Origin: Methanosarcinales archaeon ex4572_44
GTDB lineage: Archaea > Halobacteriota > Methanosarcinia > Methanosarcinales > EX4572-44
Length of the DNA stretch: 21,913 nt
Direction: 5' to 3'
NCBI GenBank assembly: GCA_002254825.2
Contig: NJEL02000020.1
Coordinates: forward strand, 1-21,913
Both the position numbers and the translations under genes were made by a program. Below, piece by piece: positions 5,594 to 12,999 of the stretch. Numbering within the stretch: position 1 is the stretch's first letter; each line of letters opens with the position of its first letter. The notes below the pieces were generated by a model that was not told the DNA's origin, searched no databases, and saw only the letters and a list, made by a program, of their open reading frames with translations.

Positions 5594-7258
5594 TTAGAAC
5601 TCTGGCATCCCGCCGCCCATACCGCCCATGCCACCTGCTCCTGGCGGCATTTCTGGCATACTTCCTTTGCTTGCGGCAATTACATCATCTATCCGAAGGA
5701 TCATGGTTGCCGCTTCTGCTGCCGAGCTTAACGCCTGTGTCTTGACTTTTAGCGGTTCAACAACCTTTTCCTTCATCATGTCCGTTATATCACCAGTGTA
5801 CACATTAAGACCTGCATTCTTATCACCCTTCTCGTGTTTGCTTCGAAGCTGAACGAGTTTGTCTATTGGGTCAAGCCCTGCATTCTCTGCAAGCGCACGC
5901 GGTACCGCTTCAAGTGCTTCGGCGAAGGCTTTTGCCGCGAGTTGCTCTCGGCCCTTCAGACTTGCCGAGTACTCGTTAAGACGGAGTGAGACCTCTACCT
6001 CTGGTGAGCCACCGCCTGCTACGACTTTTCCGTCCTCTATCACGACACCAACGACTCGGAGCGCATCATGCAGACCACGCTCTGCCTCGTCAACCACATG
6101 CTCTGTTCCACCATGCAGAATCACAGAGACTGACTTTGGATTCTTGCACTCTGTGACAAAGATCATCTGCTCATTGGCGATCTTCTTCTCCTCAACAAGA
6201 CCTGCATCACCGAGGTCTGCAGGTGTGATTGCGTCAAGACTCGATACGATCTTTGCGCCAGTCGCCCTTGCAAGCTTCTCTATATCACTCTTTTTCACAC
6301 GGCGAACCGCGAATATCTCTTCTTTCGCAAGATAATGCTGTGCCATGTCATCGATGCCTTTCTGGCAGAATACCACGCTTGCACCGCTCGCCTTGATCTT
6401 ATCCGACATATCCTTGATCATCTTCTCTTCTTGATCAAGGAATGACTGGAGCTGATCTGGAGAAGTGATCGAGATCTCAGCATCCACCTCGGTCTTCTTG
6501 AGTTCAAGTGCCTCATTGGAAAGAAGGATCTTCGCATTCTTCACACTCTTCGGCATATTCGTGTGCACCCGCTCTTTATCTACAAGCATACCACGTATAA
6601 GCTCTGAGTCGTCAATGCTGCCACCAACCTTCTTCTCCACCTTGACATCATCGATATCAACTATTTTCTTGCCGTCTTCTTCGCTAACCACTGATTTAAC
6701 AGCTTCCACTGCAAGTTCTGCCATCTTATCCTTCGATAGATCAGCACCCTTGCCGGTCACAGCCGTCAGCGCAATGGTCTTCAGTACATCCGTGTCATCG
6801 ACCGAGACGTCTGTTGCGAGCGACTTCAAGATCTCCTTTGCCTTTTCAGCAGCAAGGCTGTACCCATTGGCGATTATCGTTGGATGAATATTCTGCTCAA
6901 GCAACTCTTCAGCCTTCTTCAAAAGCTCGCCAGTAAGAACCGCCGCACTGGTAGTACCGTCGCCAACTTCATCGTCCTGTGTCTTTGCAACCTCAACGAC
7001 CATCTTGGCAGCTGGATGCTCAATATCCATCTCCTTCAATATCGTCGCACCATCATTGGTGATCACGATATCGCCAAGCGAATCCACGAGCATCTTATCC
7101 ATGCCTTTCGGTCCAAGCGTGCTCCGCACAGCATTAGCCACAGCCTTTGCCGCTGCAATGTTATTGCTCTGTGCCTCCTTTCCTCTTGAACGCTGCGTTC
7201 CCTCTCTCAAGATAAAAATCGGCTGTCCTCCATACTGTCCTGCTAACTGTCCTGCCAT
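5594..7258 (-). CDS. thsA: Thermosome subunit (group II chaperonin)
   Basis: A 554-residue archaeal group II chaperonin, which folds proteins in an ATP-driven double ring. Seen: GQPIFILREGTQRSRGKEAQ near the N-terminus, TLGPKGMDKML at 47-57, NDGATIL at 68-74, the ATPase motif GDGTTSA at 99-105, a GGGSPEVEVSLRL segment near 400-415, and a C-terminal GGMGGMGGGMPEF tail, the Gly/Met-rich end typical of thermosomes. The frame stays open to 7381, but the upstream part is hydrophobic non-family sequence beyond the promoter. GGAGG at 7274-7270 lies 11 bases before the ATG at 7258 and only 2 before the ATG at 7267; family starts (MAGQ...) favour 7258. Which paralogue (alpha or beta) cannot be told. 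Divergent from pan. Confidence 0.96.
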   Translation of the reverse strand: MAGQLAGQYGGQPIFILREGTQRSRGKEAQSNNIAAAKAVANAVRSTLGPKGMDKMLVDSLGDIVITNDGATILKEMDIEHPAAKMVVEVAKTQDDEVGDGTTSAAVLTGELLKKAEELLEQNIHPTIIANGYSLAAEKAKEILKSLATDVSVDDTDVLKTIALTAVTGKGADLSKDKMAELAVEAVKSVVSEEDGKKIVDIDDVKVEKKVGGSIDDSELIRGMLVDKERVHTNMPKSVKNAKILLSNEALELKKTEVDAEISITSPDQLQSFLDQEEKMIKDMSDKIKASGASVVFCQKGIDDMAQHYLAKEEIFAVRRVKKSDIEKLARATGAKIVSSLDAITPADLGDAGLVEEKKIANEQMIFVTECKNPKSVSVILHGGTEHVVDEAERGLHDALRVVGVVIEDGKVVAGGGSPEVEVSLRLNEYSASLKGREQLAAKAFAEALEAVPRALAENAGLDPIDKLVQLRSKHEKGDKNAGLNVYTGDITDMMKEKVVEPLKVKTQALSSAAEAATMILRIDDVIAASKGSMPEMPPGAGGMGGMGGGMPEF

Positions 7259-7308
7259 ATCATTCATTTCCTCCAATAAGTAGACAATAAAAATTAAATA
7301 ACAAAAGT

Positions 7309-7323
7309 TATTTTTAAATATTT
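7309..7323 (-). promoter_or_regulatory. TATA region of the thermosome gene
   Basis: On the minus strand an AT-only element containing ATTTAAAAATA lies 51-65 bases before the ATG at 7258, predicting a leader of roughly 30 bases that includes the GGAGG ribosome-binding site. A second A+T-rich block at 7283-7300 makes the exact box uncertain. Confidence 0.45.
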
Positions 7324-7410
7324 TTCTTACTGATACATTGGGGGTAAAAAGGCAATACCTAGCAGCATTGTCGCCATCCAAATGGTTGTGCCAGTTATGG
7401 CGAAAAAGGA

Positions 7411-7418
7411 TTTATATT
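7411..7418 (+). promoter_or_regulatory. TATA box of pan
   Basis: TTTATATT preceded by the purine-rich AAAAAGGA (a BRE-like sequence) at 7403-7410. Transcription should start near 7440, with GAGGT at about 7454-7458 as ribosome-binding site before the ATG at 7467. The promoter of the disrupted pan gene therefore looks intact. Confidence 0.55.
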
Positions 7419-7466
7419 GGTAAGATCCTAGATATGTCTTGGTTATTTCAGTAGAGGTCATTTTTC

Positions 7467-7652
7467 ATGGGCACGACATCCCCTCATAAGGAGAACGCCG
7501 TCGATCTCAATGAGTATTCAGGTTACCTTATAGATAAGATGCGGCTCCTGGAAGAGCGAAACAACATCTTGAGAGAACAGAAAGAGAAGATAGAGTGGTT
7601 AACGTTTCACACTTCATCAAGCAGAAGGATCTCTTGCCTGGAACGCGTGTGA
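7467..7652 (+). pseudogene. pan: PAN N-terminal coiled-coil fragment, cut by deletion and frameshift
   Basis: The start region of the proteasome-activating nucleotidase gene. Residues 14-43 (starting LNEYSGYLIDKMRLLEER, then NNILREQKEKIE) match the N-terminal coiled coil that trimerises PAN. After about base 7590 this frame (WLTFHTSSSRR) is nonsense, because the same bases read VVNVSHFIKQKD in the next frame, which is the second half of the PAN OB domain. Between the two, the rest of the coiled coil and the first half of the OB domain (the family's RSPPLIVGTV... strand region, roughly 50-60 residues) are missing altogether. Promoter and start look normal. A single frameshift cannot repair it. 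Confidence 0.75.
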
Positions 7653-8530
7653 CACTCAATCACCAGACTCTCGTGGTGATGGACATCTTACCGACGAGTT
7701 CTGATCCACTGGTCAGCAGGATGGAGGTATGTGAGAGCACGGATGTTTCGTTTGAAGATATCGGTGGGCTCAACGAGCAGATCCGTGAGTTGAAGGAAGC
7801 TGTTGAACTCCCGCTCCTGAAGCCAGAGCTCTTCTCACGCATCGGGATTGCTCCGCCCAAGGGCGTGCTACTGCACGGTCCACCCGGGACCGGGAAGACG
7901 ATGCTTGCAAAGGCTGTGGCTCTTGAAACCAATGCAACGTTCATCAGGATCGTGGGCTCAGAATTTGTTCAGAAGTACATCGGCGAGGGGGCACGGATCG
8001 TGCGAGAGGTCTTTGAGATGGCACGAAAGAAGTCGCCGAGCATCATCTTCATCGACGAACTCGACTCGATCGGTGCCAAGCGCCTCGAGGTCGCAACGGC
8101 TGGAGATCGGGAGGTTCACCGTACACTTATGCAGCTCCTCTCAGATATGGACGGTTTCAGCGAGAGGGGGAACGTGGGGATTATTGCAGCAACCAACAGG
8201 CCCGATATACTGGATGGAGCGCTCCTCCGACCTGGGCGGTTTGACAGGCTGATAACAGTTCCGATGCCTGACGATCCTGCACGCGAGAGCATATTCAGGA
8301 TTCACTCCCGCGGACTTAACCTCTCGGATGATATCGACTTTGATCTACTTGCAGGGCTTGCAAAGGATATGAGCGGTGCTGATATCCGGGCTGTTGTGAT
8401 GGAGGCAGGGATGTTTGCGATTCGGGAGGGGAGAGAGTTTGTGGATTTGTCAGATTTTAAGGAGGCTATCAAAAAAATACGAGAGTCATCCAAGAAAGAG
8501 CAGTTTCGTGTCGAAGGCATGTTTATATAA
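7595..8530 (+). CDS. pan: Proteasome-activating nucleotidase, OB-half plus AAA+ domain (N-terminally truncated)
   Basis: AAA+ unfoldase that feeds proteins to the 20S proteasome; family members are about 400 residues, this frame has 311. From the GTG at 7595: VNVSHFI and the rest of the OB domain (1-35), linker with EDIGGL (54-59), Walker A GPPGTGKT (95-102), pore-loop YIG (128-130), Walker B IIFIDE (150-155), sensor AATN (198-201), Arg-finger LLRPGRFD (210-217) and a C-terminal small domain. The C-terminus MFI resembles the HbYX motif that docks into the proteasome, with Phe for Tyr. The GTG has no ribosome-binding site and is unlikely to be the natural start; it is the 3' part of the gene beginning at 7467. 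The catalytic core itself is intact. Confidence 0.88.
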   Translation: MVNVSHFIKQKDLLPGTRVTLNHQTLVVMDILPTSSDPLVSRMEVCESTDVSFEDIGGLNEQIRELKEAVELPLLKPELFSRIGIAPPKGVLLHGPPGTGKTMLAKAVALETNATFIRIVGSEFVQKYIGEGARIVREVFEMARKKSPSIIFIDELDSIGAKRLEVATAGDREVHRTLMQLLSDMDGFSERGNVGIIAATNRPDILDGALLRPGRFDRLITVPMPDDPARESIFRIHSRGLNLSDDIDFDLLAGLAKDMSGADIRAVVMEAGMFAIREGREFVDLSDFKEAIKKIRESSKKEQFRVEGMFI

Positions 8531-8772
8531 CACCGTGAAAAGTGGCAGCAATGATCTCAAAAGACGGGTTGATCATAAAAACAGACACCAGCCATAACCA
8601 CAAAAAACTCAAAACCCGCACACTTGTAGCACTCATGTAACAAATCCCCTATGTCTTCTATCCCACAGCACTCTGCCAGTCCAATCAGGCACAAAGTAGA
8701 CGTCTTTTCAGCTTCTGATGCGACAAGACTTATCAATGAATAAGGATAATTATCACATGGCTGAGGTATATT
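8531..8772. other. Intergenic stretch with a degenerate dispersed repeat
   Basis: Between pan and the glycosyltransferase gene. I see no convincing gene. Bases 8525-8567 resemble 18184-18226 (about three quarters of positions match, with small gaps). GAGGT at 8763-8767 is the ribosome-binding site of the next gene. An A+T-rich stretch near 8732-8755 may hold that gene's promoter, but no clear TATA box stands out. Confidence 0.4.
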
Positions 8773-10173
8773 ATGGAGGTGTCTGGACACTCTGGCGAGC
8801 TTGTGATCGTTACAAACCGGGAGCCGTACAACCACGAGCGCGCTTCAGGTGGGGTGGTTTGTAAAAAGACTATAGGTGGGGTTGTGAGCGCACTTGATGC
8901 AACGATGCAACAGTGGGGCGGCACATGGATTGCATGGGGTAGTGGCAGAGCTGATTTTGATTGCGGTGACGTGGTTGAGGTTCCTTGCGATTCGCCGAAG
9001 TATCGTTTGAAACGCGTGAAGCTCTCTCCAAAAGATAAGCAGTTGTATTACTGGGGGTTCTCCAACAGGACACTTTGGCCCGTCTTCCATTTCTTTACAG
9101 AGAGAGCGGTCTTCAGCACCATGTACTGGAGAGCGTATCAACGAGCAAACAAGAAGTTTGCAAGCAGTGTTGAAGAAATGGCAGGTCCCGACTCCTATGT
9201 ATGGGTGCATGATTATCATCTCAGTCTTGTACCATCGATGATACGCAGTTGCGTTGAACGCATCGGTTTCTTCTGGCATATACCATGGGTCCCGTGGGGC
9301 ACGTTCAGCAAGATTCCGTGGAGAGACGAGATATTCAACGGCCTCATTGGAAGCGATCTGATAGGCTTCCACACCAAGTATCACGTGCGAAATTTTATTG
9401 AATGCGCTGAAGCGATGAATTATCAAGTTGATAAAAAGAGGAGTGTTATTCACCATGAGGATAGGGATGTGCGGATCAAGGCGTTTCCAGTCGGAATAGA
9501 TTACCAGGAGTTTGCATCCGAAAAGACCATGCCAAGCGGGATCAGACGGAAGGCTGCAGGTGATAAGATCATCTTTGGGATTGACCGACTCGATTACACC
9601 AAAGGGATTCTTGAACGCCTGCTAGCCTTTGAAGAGTTCCTGAGAGAGAATCCAGAGTGGCACGGCAAGGTCACCCTCTTGCAGGTGGCTACGCCATCGC
9701 GGACACGCGTTGAAGAGTACAGGTTGTTGAAACAAGAGGTTGAAAGGAGTGTGGGGCGCATCAACGGGGAGTACAGCACCCTCAACTGGACACCCGTCAA
9801 GTACTTCTACCACACAATCTCCTTCAACCAACTCATCCAATACTACAGGGCAGCAGATGTTGCACTCGTAACCCCCATAATGGATGGAATGAACCTCGTT
9901 GTGAAAGAATATATAGCTGCAAAGAAGGATCTTGGAGTGGTGATCCTGAGCGAGTTCGCAGGTGCCGCGGAAGAGCTCGAAGAAGCAATAATCGTAAACC
10001 CCTACGACATACACGCACTTGCAGAGAGCATAAAGAAAGCACTTGAGATGCCAGAAGAGGAAAAGAAGGAACGGTTCAAGGCACTCAAGGGAAAAGTGAA
10101 GAAACATGATATCAACTGGTGGATGGAAAAATTCTTCAATGAATGGGAAAAAATCTACACTGCAAAAGCCTGA
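8773..10173 (+). CDS. otsA: Trehalose-6-phosphate synthase-like GT20 glycosyltransferase
   Basis: A complete 466-residue retaining GT-B glycosyltransferase of family GT20, which transfers glucose from a nucleotide sugar to glucose-6-phosphate (or a related acceptor). Seen: N-terminal VTNREPY (13-19), the donor-loop GGVVSALD (35-42), YYWGFSNRTLWPVFHF (92-107), catalytic HDYHL (146-150), GIDRLDYTKG (269-278) with the donor-phosphate Arg/Lys, and DGMNLVVKEY (371-380). The WIAWGSG stretch (52-58) replaces the commoner GWPG-like motif and is reminiscent of glucosylglycerol-phosphate synthases, so the acceptor is not certain. GAGGT sits 5 bases before the ATG. No phosphatase partner (OtsB) is adjacent. 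A role in compatible-solute production is inference. Strong G+T to A+C drift along the gene. Confidence 0.88.
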   Translation: MEVSGHSGELVIVTNREPYNHERASGGVVCKKTIGGVVSALDATMQQWGGTWIAWGSGRADFDCGDVVEVPCDSPKYRLKRVKLSPKDKQLYYWGFSNRTLWPVFHFFTERAVFSTMYWRAYQRANKKFASSVEEMAGPDSYVWVHDYHLSLVPSMIRSCVERIGFFWHIPWVPWGTFSKIPWRDEIFNGLIGSDLIGFHTKYHVRNFIECAEAMNYQVDKKRSVIHHEDRDVRIKAFPVGIDYQEFASEKTMPSGIRRKAAGDKIIFGIDRLDYTKGILERLLAFEEFLRENPEWHGKVTLLQVATPSRTRVEEYRLLKQEVERSVGRINGEYSTLNWTPVKYFYHTISFNQLIQYYRAADVALVTPIMDGMNLVVKEYIAAKKDLGVVILSEFAGAAEELEEAIIVNPYDIHALAESIKKALEMPEEEKKERFKALKGKVKKHDINWWMEKFFNEWEKIYTAKA

Positions 10174-10244
10174 GACAAAATAACACACCCCACCTCTATA
10201 CAAGAGAACTCCCAGCAGGATGGAATGACTCGAGTTGAAGAGAG

Positions 10245-11465
10245 ATGACGTGGTATCAAGCATCTGTCGATGATATACTCTCACGCTTTAACTCCAGCAG
10301 ATTTGGACTGGAAAAGAGCGAGGCTCTATCACGGCTTGAACAGTTCGGTGTAAACGAAGTCAGCTTCAAGAAGGAAGAGAGCCCAATTCACCAGTTTTTA
10401 AAACAGTTCCTGAGCCCCCTGATCTATGTTCTAATAGCTGCAGGCATTGTGACATTCTTCCTTCGAGAATGGGCAGATATGAGCGTAATCCTCGGCGTAG
10501 TACTTGCAAACGCCATAATCGGATTTATCCAGGAGCGAAAAGCCCAACACGCACTCGAATCCCTCGCAAAGATGATTGTCTTGGAAGCAGTGGTTCTGCG
10601 GGATGGCAAGAGGACAGTTGTCCCGAGTAGAGAGGTTGTGGTAGGTGACGTGGTCTTTCTTGAGAGCGGGGGGCGCGTGCCTGCAGATATGCGCCTCTTC
10701 TACGTTAAGAATCTGCGCGTGGACGAGTCAACCCTAACAGGTGAATCGATGCCAGTTGAAAAAACAGGCGACTTGATAGAAGGCGATGGTGTTACCATCG
10801 GCGATCAGCGAAATATGGCTTTTGCAGGGACGCTCATCACCCAGGGTCAGGGGATGGGCGTTGTCGTTGCAACCGCCGCAGATACAGAGATAGGGAAGAT
10901 CTCTGGTTTTATCGAAAAAGCCACCAAGTTCTCAACGCCACTTCTCCAAAAACTTGAAGTCTTCGGAAAACAGTTGTCTCTTGCAGTCGTTCTCCTGGCA
11001 CTCTTCACGTTCTTCTGGGGAATGCTGCAGGACTATGATCCAGTATTCATCTTTCTTGCAGCAGTCGGGCTTGCCGTTGCCGCCATACCCGAAAGCCTTC
11101 CCGCAGCCCTTACAATCACACTTGCAATTGGCGTCAAAAAGATGGCAGATCGAAACGCAATCATCCGCAACCTGCCATCTGTCGAGACACTCGGCAGCAC
11201 AACCGTGATATGCACCGACAAAACAGGGACGCTCACAAAAAACCAGATGACAGTCACAAGCATATACGCTGGCGGGCACAGCTACACGGTGACTGGTGCC
11301 GGGTACGAGCCCAGTGGAAGCTTCTTCTCAGATGGACGAGAAGTAGATCCACTCTCAGACGAAACACTTACTCTTTTACTTGAGGCTGGTTCGCTCTGCA
11401 ACGATTCCGCAATGAAAAAAACTCTCTTGACTCTGAAGAGATCGTGGGTGCAGCCGATGAAATGA
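10245..11465 (+). CDS. Cation P-type ATPase, N-terminal part (disrupted)
   Basis: Front part of a P-type cation pump. Cation_ATPase_N-like region (1-60), two membrane helices (58-72, 79-96), actuator domain with LTGES (164-168), helices near 244-262 and 268-292 with the ion-site PESLPAAL (282-289), and the phosphorylation motif DKTGT (325-329, Asp325). After SLCNDSA (about residue 389) the frame goes off at an A7 run (11415-11421) into MKKTLLTLKRS, which has no family match. The nucleotide-binding domain with its KGAPE-type Lys motif is absent here and in the downstream frame. The pump would therefore lack ATP binding. It begins 71 bases after the glycosyltransferase gene, probably the same transcript. 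Ion (H+, Na+, Ca2+ or other) not determinable. Confidence 0.85.
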   Translation: MTWYQASVDDILSRFNSSRFGLEKSEALSRLEQFGVNEVSFKKEESPIHQFLKQFLSPLIYVLIAAGIVTFFLREWADMSVILGVVLANAIIGFIQERKAQHALESLAKMIVLEAVVLRDGKRTVVPSREVVVGDVVFLESGGRVPADMRLFYVKNLRVDESTLTGESMPVEKTGDLIEGDGVTIGDQRNMAFAGTLITQGQGMGVVVATAADTEIGKISGFIEKATKFSTPLLQKLEVFGKQLSLAVVLLALFTFFWGMLQDYDPVFIFLAAVGLAVAAIPESLPAALTITLAIGVKKMADRNAIIRNLPSVETLGSTTVICTDKTGTLTKNQMTVTSIYAGGHSYTVTGAGYEPSGSFFSDGREVDPLSDETLTLLLEAGSLCNDSAMKKTLLTLKRSWVQPMK

Positions 11466-12433
11466 CAACCCATGCACTCAGAGTTCTTGCAATAGCATAC
11501 AAGAAAGTGGACTCTGAAAAAAACAAAATAACCCCCGATGATATGAAAAACCTCGTCTTTCTCGGACTTGTTGGGATGATAGACCCACCAAGGGATGAAG
11601 TAATAGATGCAATCAAGACGTGCAACCGGGCAGGAATACGCGTGATAATGATAACGGGAGACCACGAAAAGACTGCACTTGCAATAGCAAAAAAGGTTGG
11701 AATCGAGACCGAAAGCGTTCTAACAGGCTCAAAACTCGATGAAATAGAAGACTCCGAGCTTGAAGCCAGCCTCGAGGACGTATCGGTATTTGCAAGAACC
11801 TCGCCAGAACACAAGTTCAAGATCGTACAACACCTCCAAAAAAGAGGAGAAATTGTGGCTGTCACAGGAGACGGGATAAACGACGCACCAGCACTGAAGA
11901 CCGCTGACATCGGAATCGCCATGGGCATATCAGGGACAGAGGTGAGCAGAGAAGCAGCAGACATGATACTTGCCGATGACAACTTCGCATCGATCGTAGC
12001 AGCCGTGGAAGAAGGACGGGACGTCTACGGCAAGATCTCAAAGATAATACTCTGGACACTCCCGACAAACGGCGGCGAAGGACTCTCAATAATGGCTGCA
12101 CTGCTGCTCGGACTCACACTCCCACTTCTGCCACTGCATATACTCTGGATAAACACTGTTACAGCCATCGGACTCGGAACAACAATCATAGCAGAACCAA
12201 AAGAGAAGGGACTCCTCCACCGACCACCACGCCCAGCAAGCGAACCACTGCTACAGCCACTGATCAAGAAACTGCTAATCCTCGTATCGATAATGATGGT
12301 CACAGGAGCCTTCACACTCTTCACCCTCAACCTCGAACGCGAAGGAATCGAAGTTTCACGCACAATCGCCATCAACACCATAGTACTATTCGAAATCTTC
12401 TACCTCAGAGGTTTGTGGCTGTTCTGTTTATAG
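11415..12433 (+). CDS. Cation P-type ATPase, C-terminal part (disrupted at both ends)
   Basis: Continuation of the pump in another frame. An ORF can start at GTG 11444, but family resemblance begins upstream at NSLDSEEIVGAADEMTTHALRVL, just after the A7 run, so this is not a separate gene. Counting from 11444: MITGDHEKTA (69-78), the hinge motif TGDGINDAPAL (141-151), helices near 203-224, 229-249, 276-296 and 306-321. In the TM6 region WINTVTA lacks the Asp found in Ca2+ pumps. The protein ends at FEIFYLRGLWLFCL; relatives continue for two more membrane helices, about 80-100 residues. The stop overlaps the last bases of the opposing FMN-binding gene by 6 bases. Strongly A+C-rich coding strand. 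Confidence 0.85.
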
Positions 12434-12847
12434 GTTCACCCGTTTTCCTGCGTTGCGTCCTGGTGCTGCGTTGTAGATGTTTGTTACTCGTAGTTTGAAG
12501 ACTGCTTTTATCGGGTAGTCTGGCATCAGTTTTTTTGCGAGTGTGATGTACGGCGAGTGTTCGCCTTCGATGTATTCGGCGTATCCTTCGATGTTGTAGC
12601 CTTTTATTTCGTCTCTGTCAATTATTAGGATTGTTGCTTTTGGGTTGTTTTTGAGGTTGTTTGCTGTTTTGCCTCCGCGGATGGCTGGTATTATGATCGT
12701 GCGGCGATCTTCGAGCAGTTTTGCCATTCGGAAGGGGCGGATGTGTGGTTCGCCTGTGCTGCTCACGGTTGCAAGTGGTATGTATGCGTCGCGTATTGCT
12801 ATTCGCATCACGTTTTCTATCTGTGGTGTTACTGACAGGGTTCTCAT
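12428..12847 (-). CDS. Pyridoxamine-phosphate-oxidase-like FMN-binding split-barrel protein
   Basis: A 139-residue protein of the PNPOx-like split beta-barrel family, which binds FMN or F420-type cofactors. Typical pattern: IPLATVSSTGEPHIRPF (23-39), then TIIIPAIRGGKTANNLKNNP with the cofactor-phosphate RGGKT region (50-69), and barrel strands ATILIIDRDE and GYNIEGYAEYIEGE. The substrate is unknown; no PdxH-specific residues stand out. The ATG at 12847 overlaps the TGA of gatB (12844-12846), so it is translationally coupled as the last gene of the gatCAB operon. GGAGG lies only 1 base before this ATG, which is unusually close. A link to tRNA amidation is not implied. Confidence 0.8.
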   Translation of the reverse strand: MRTLSVTPQIENVMRIAIRDAYIPLATVSSTGEPHIRPFRMAKLLEDRRTIIIPAIRGGKTANNLKNNPKATILIIDRDEIKGYNIEGYAEYIEGEHSPYITLAKKLMPDYPIKAVFKLRVTNIYNAAPGRNAGKRVNL

Positions 12848-12999
12848 TCCTCCTTTATCTGTTGGATGATCATCTCTCTCGCTTTCTTCGGGTCTGCTCT
12901 GCCTCTTGTTTTTTTCATCACGGATCCGAGTATGAAGTTCAGTGCTTCGTTTTTGCCGTCTTTGTAGTCGTCAACTGCTTTCTTGTTCTCTTCTATTGC
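12844..12999 (-). pseudogene. gatB: GatB C-terminal tail domain fragment (out of frame with gatB)
   Basis: Directly after the A7 run at 13006-13000 the minus strand reads 51 codons beginning AIEENKKAVDDYKDGKNEAL, then NFILGSVMKKTRGRADPKKA and REMIIQQIKEE before TGA. This is the C-terminal tRNA-binding (YqeY-like) end of GatB (family pattern NPKAVEDYKxGKxKALxFLVGQVMKxTKGxADPK). It has no start of its own and is in a different frame from the upstream gatB ORF, whose reading ends 4 codons past the join. It shows that gatB was once complete here and that the downstream gene starts at its natural overlap. Confidence 0.85.

Noticed and set aside
5859..6335. Long plus-strand frame of 158 residues inside the thermosome gene
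   Set aside because: Ser/Ala-rich shadow of the thermosome reading frame, with no ribosome-binding site; a common effect of biased codon use.
7560..7600. Programmed ribosomal frameshift in pan
   Set aside because: No slippery heptamer is present, and a frameshift would not restore the missing half of the OB domain.
8557..8835. Minus-strand frame of 92 residues rich in Cys and acidic residues
   Set aside because: It runs into the glycosyltransferase start on the other strand, has no ribosome-binding site or promoter, and its N-terminal part is antisense to conserved sequence.
11410..11425. Simple sequencing indel in the A7 run of the ATPase
   Set aside because: Correcting the frame alone would still leave out the whole nucleotide-binding domain, so more than one base is missing.
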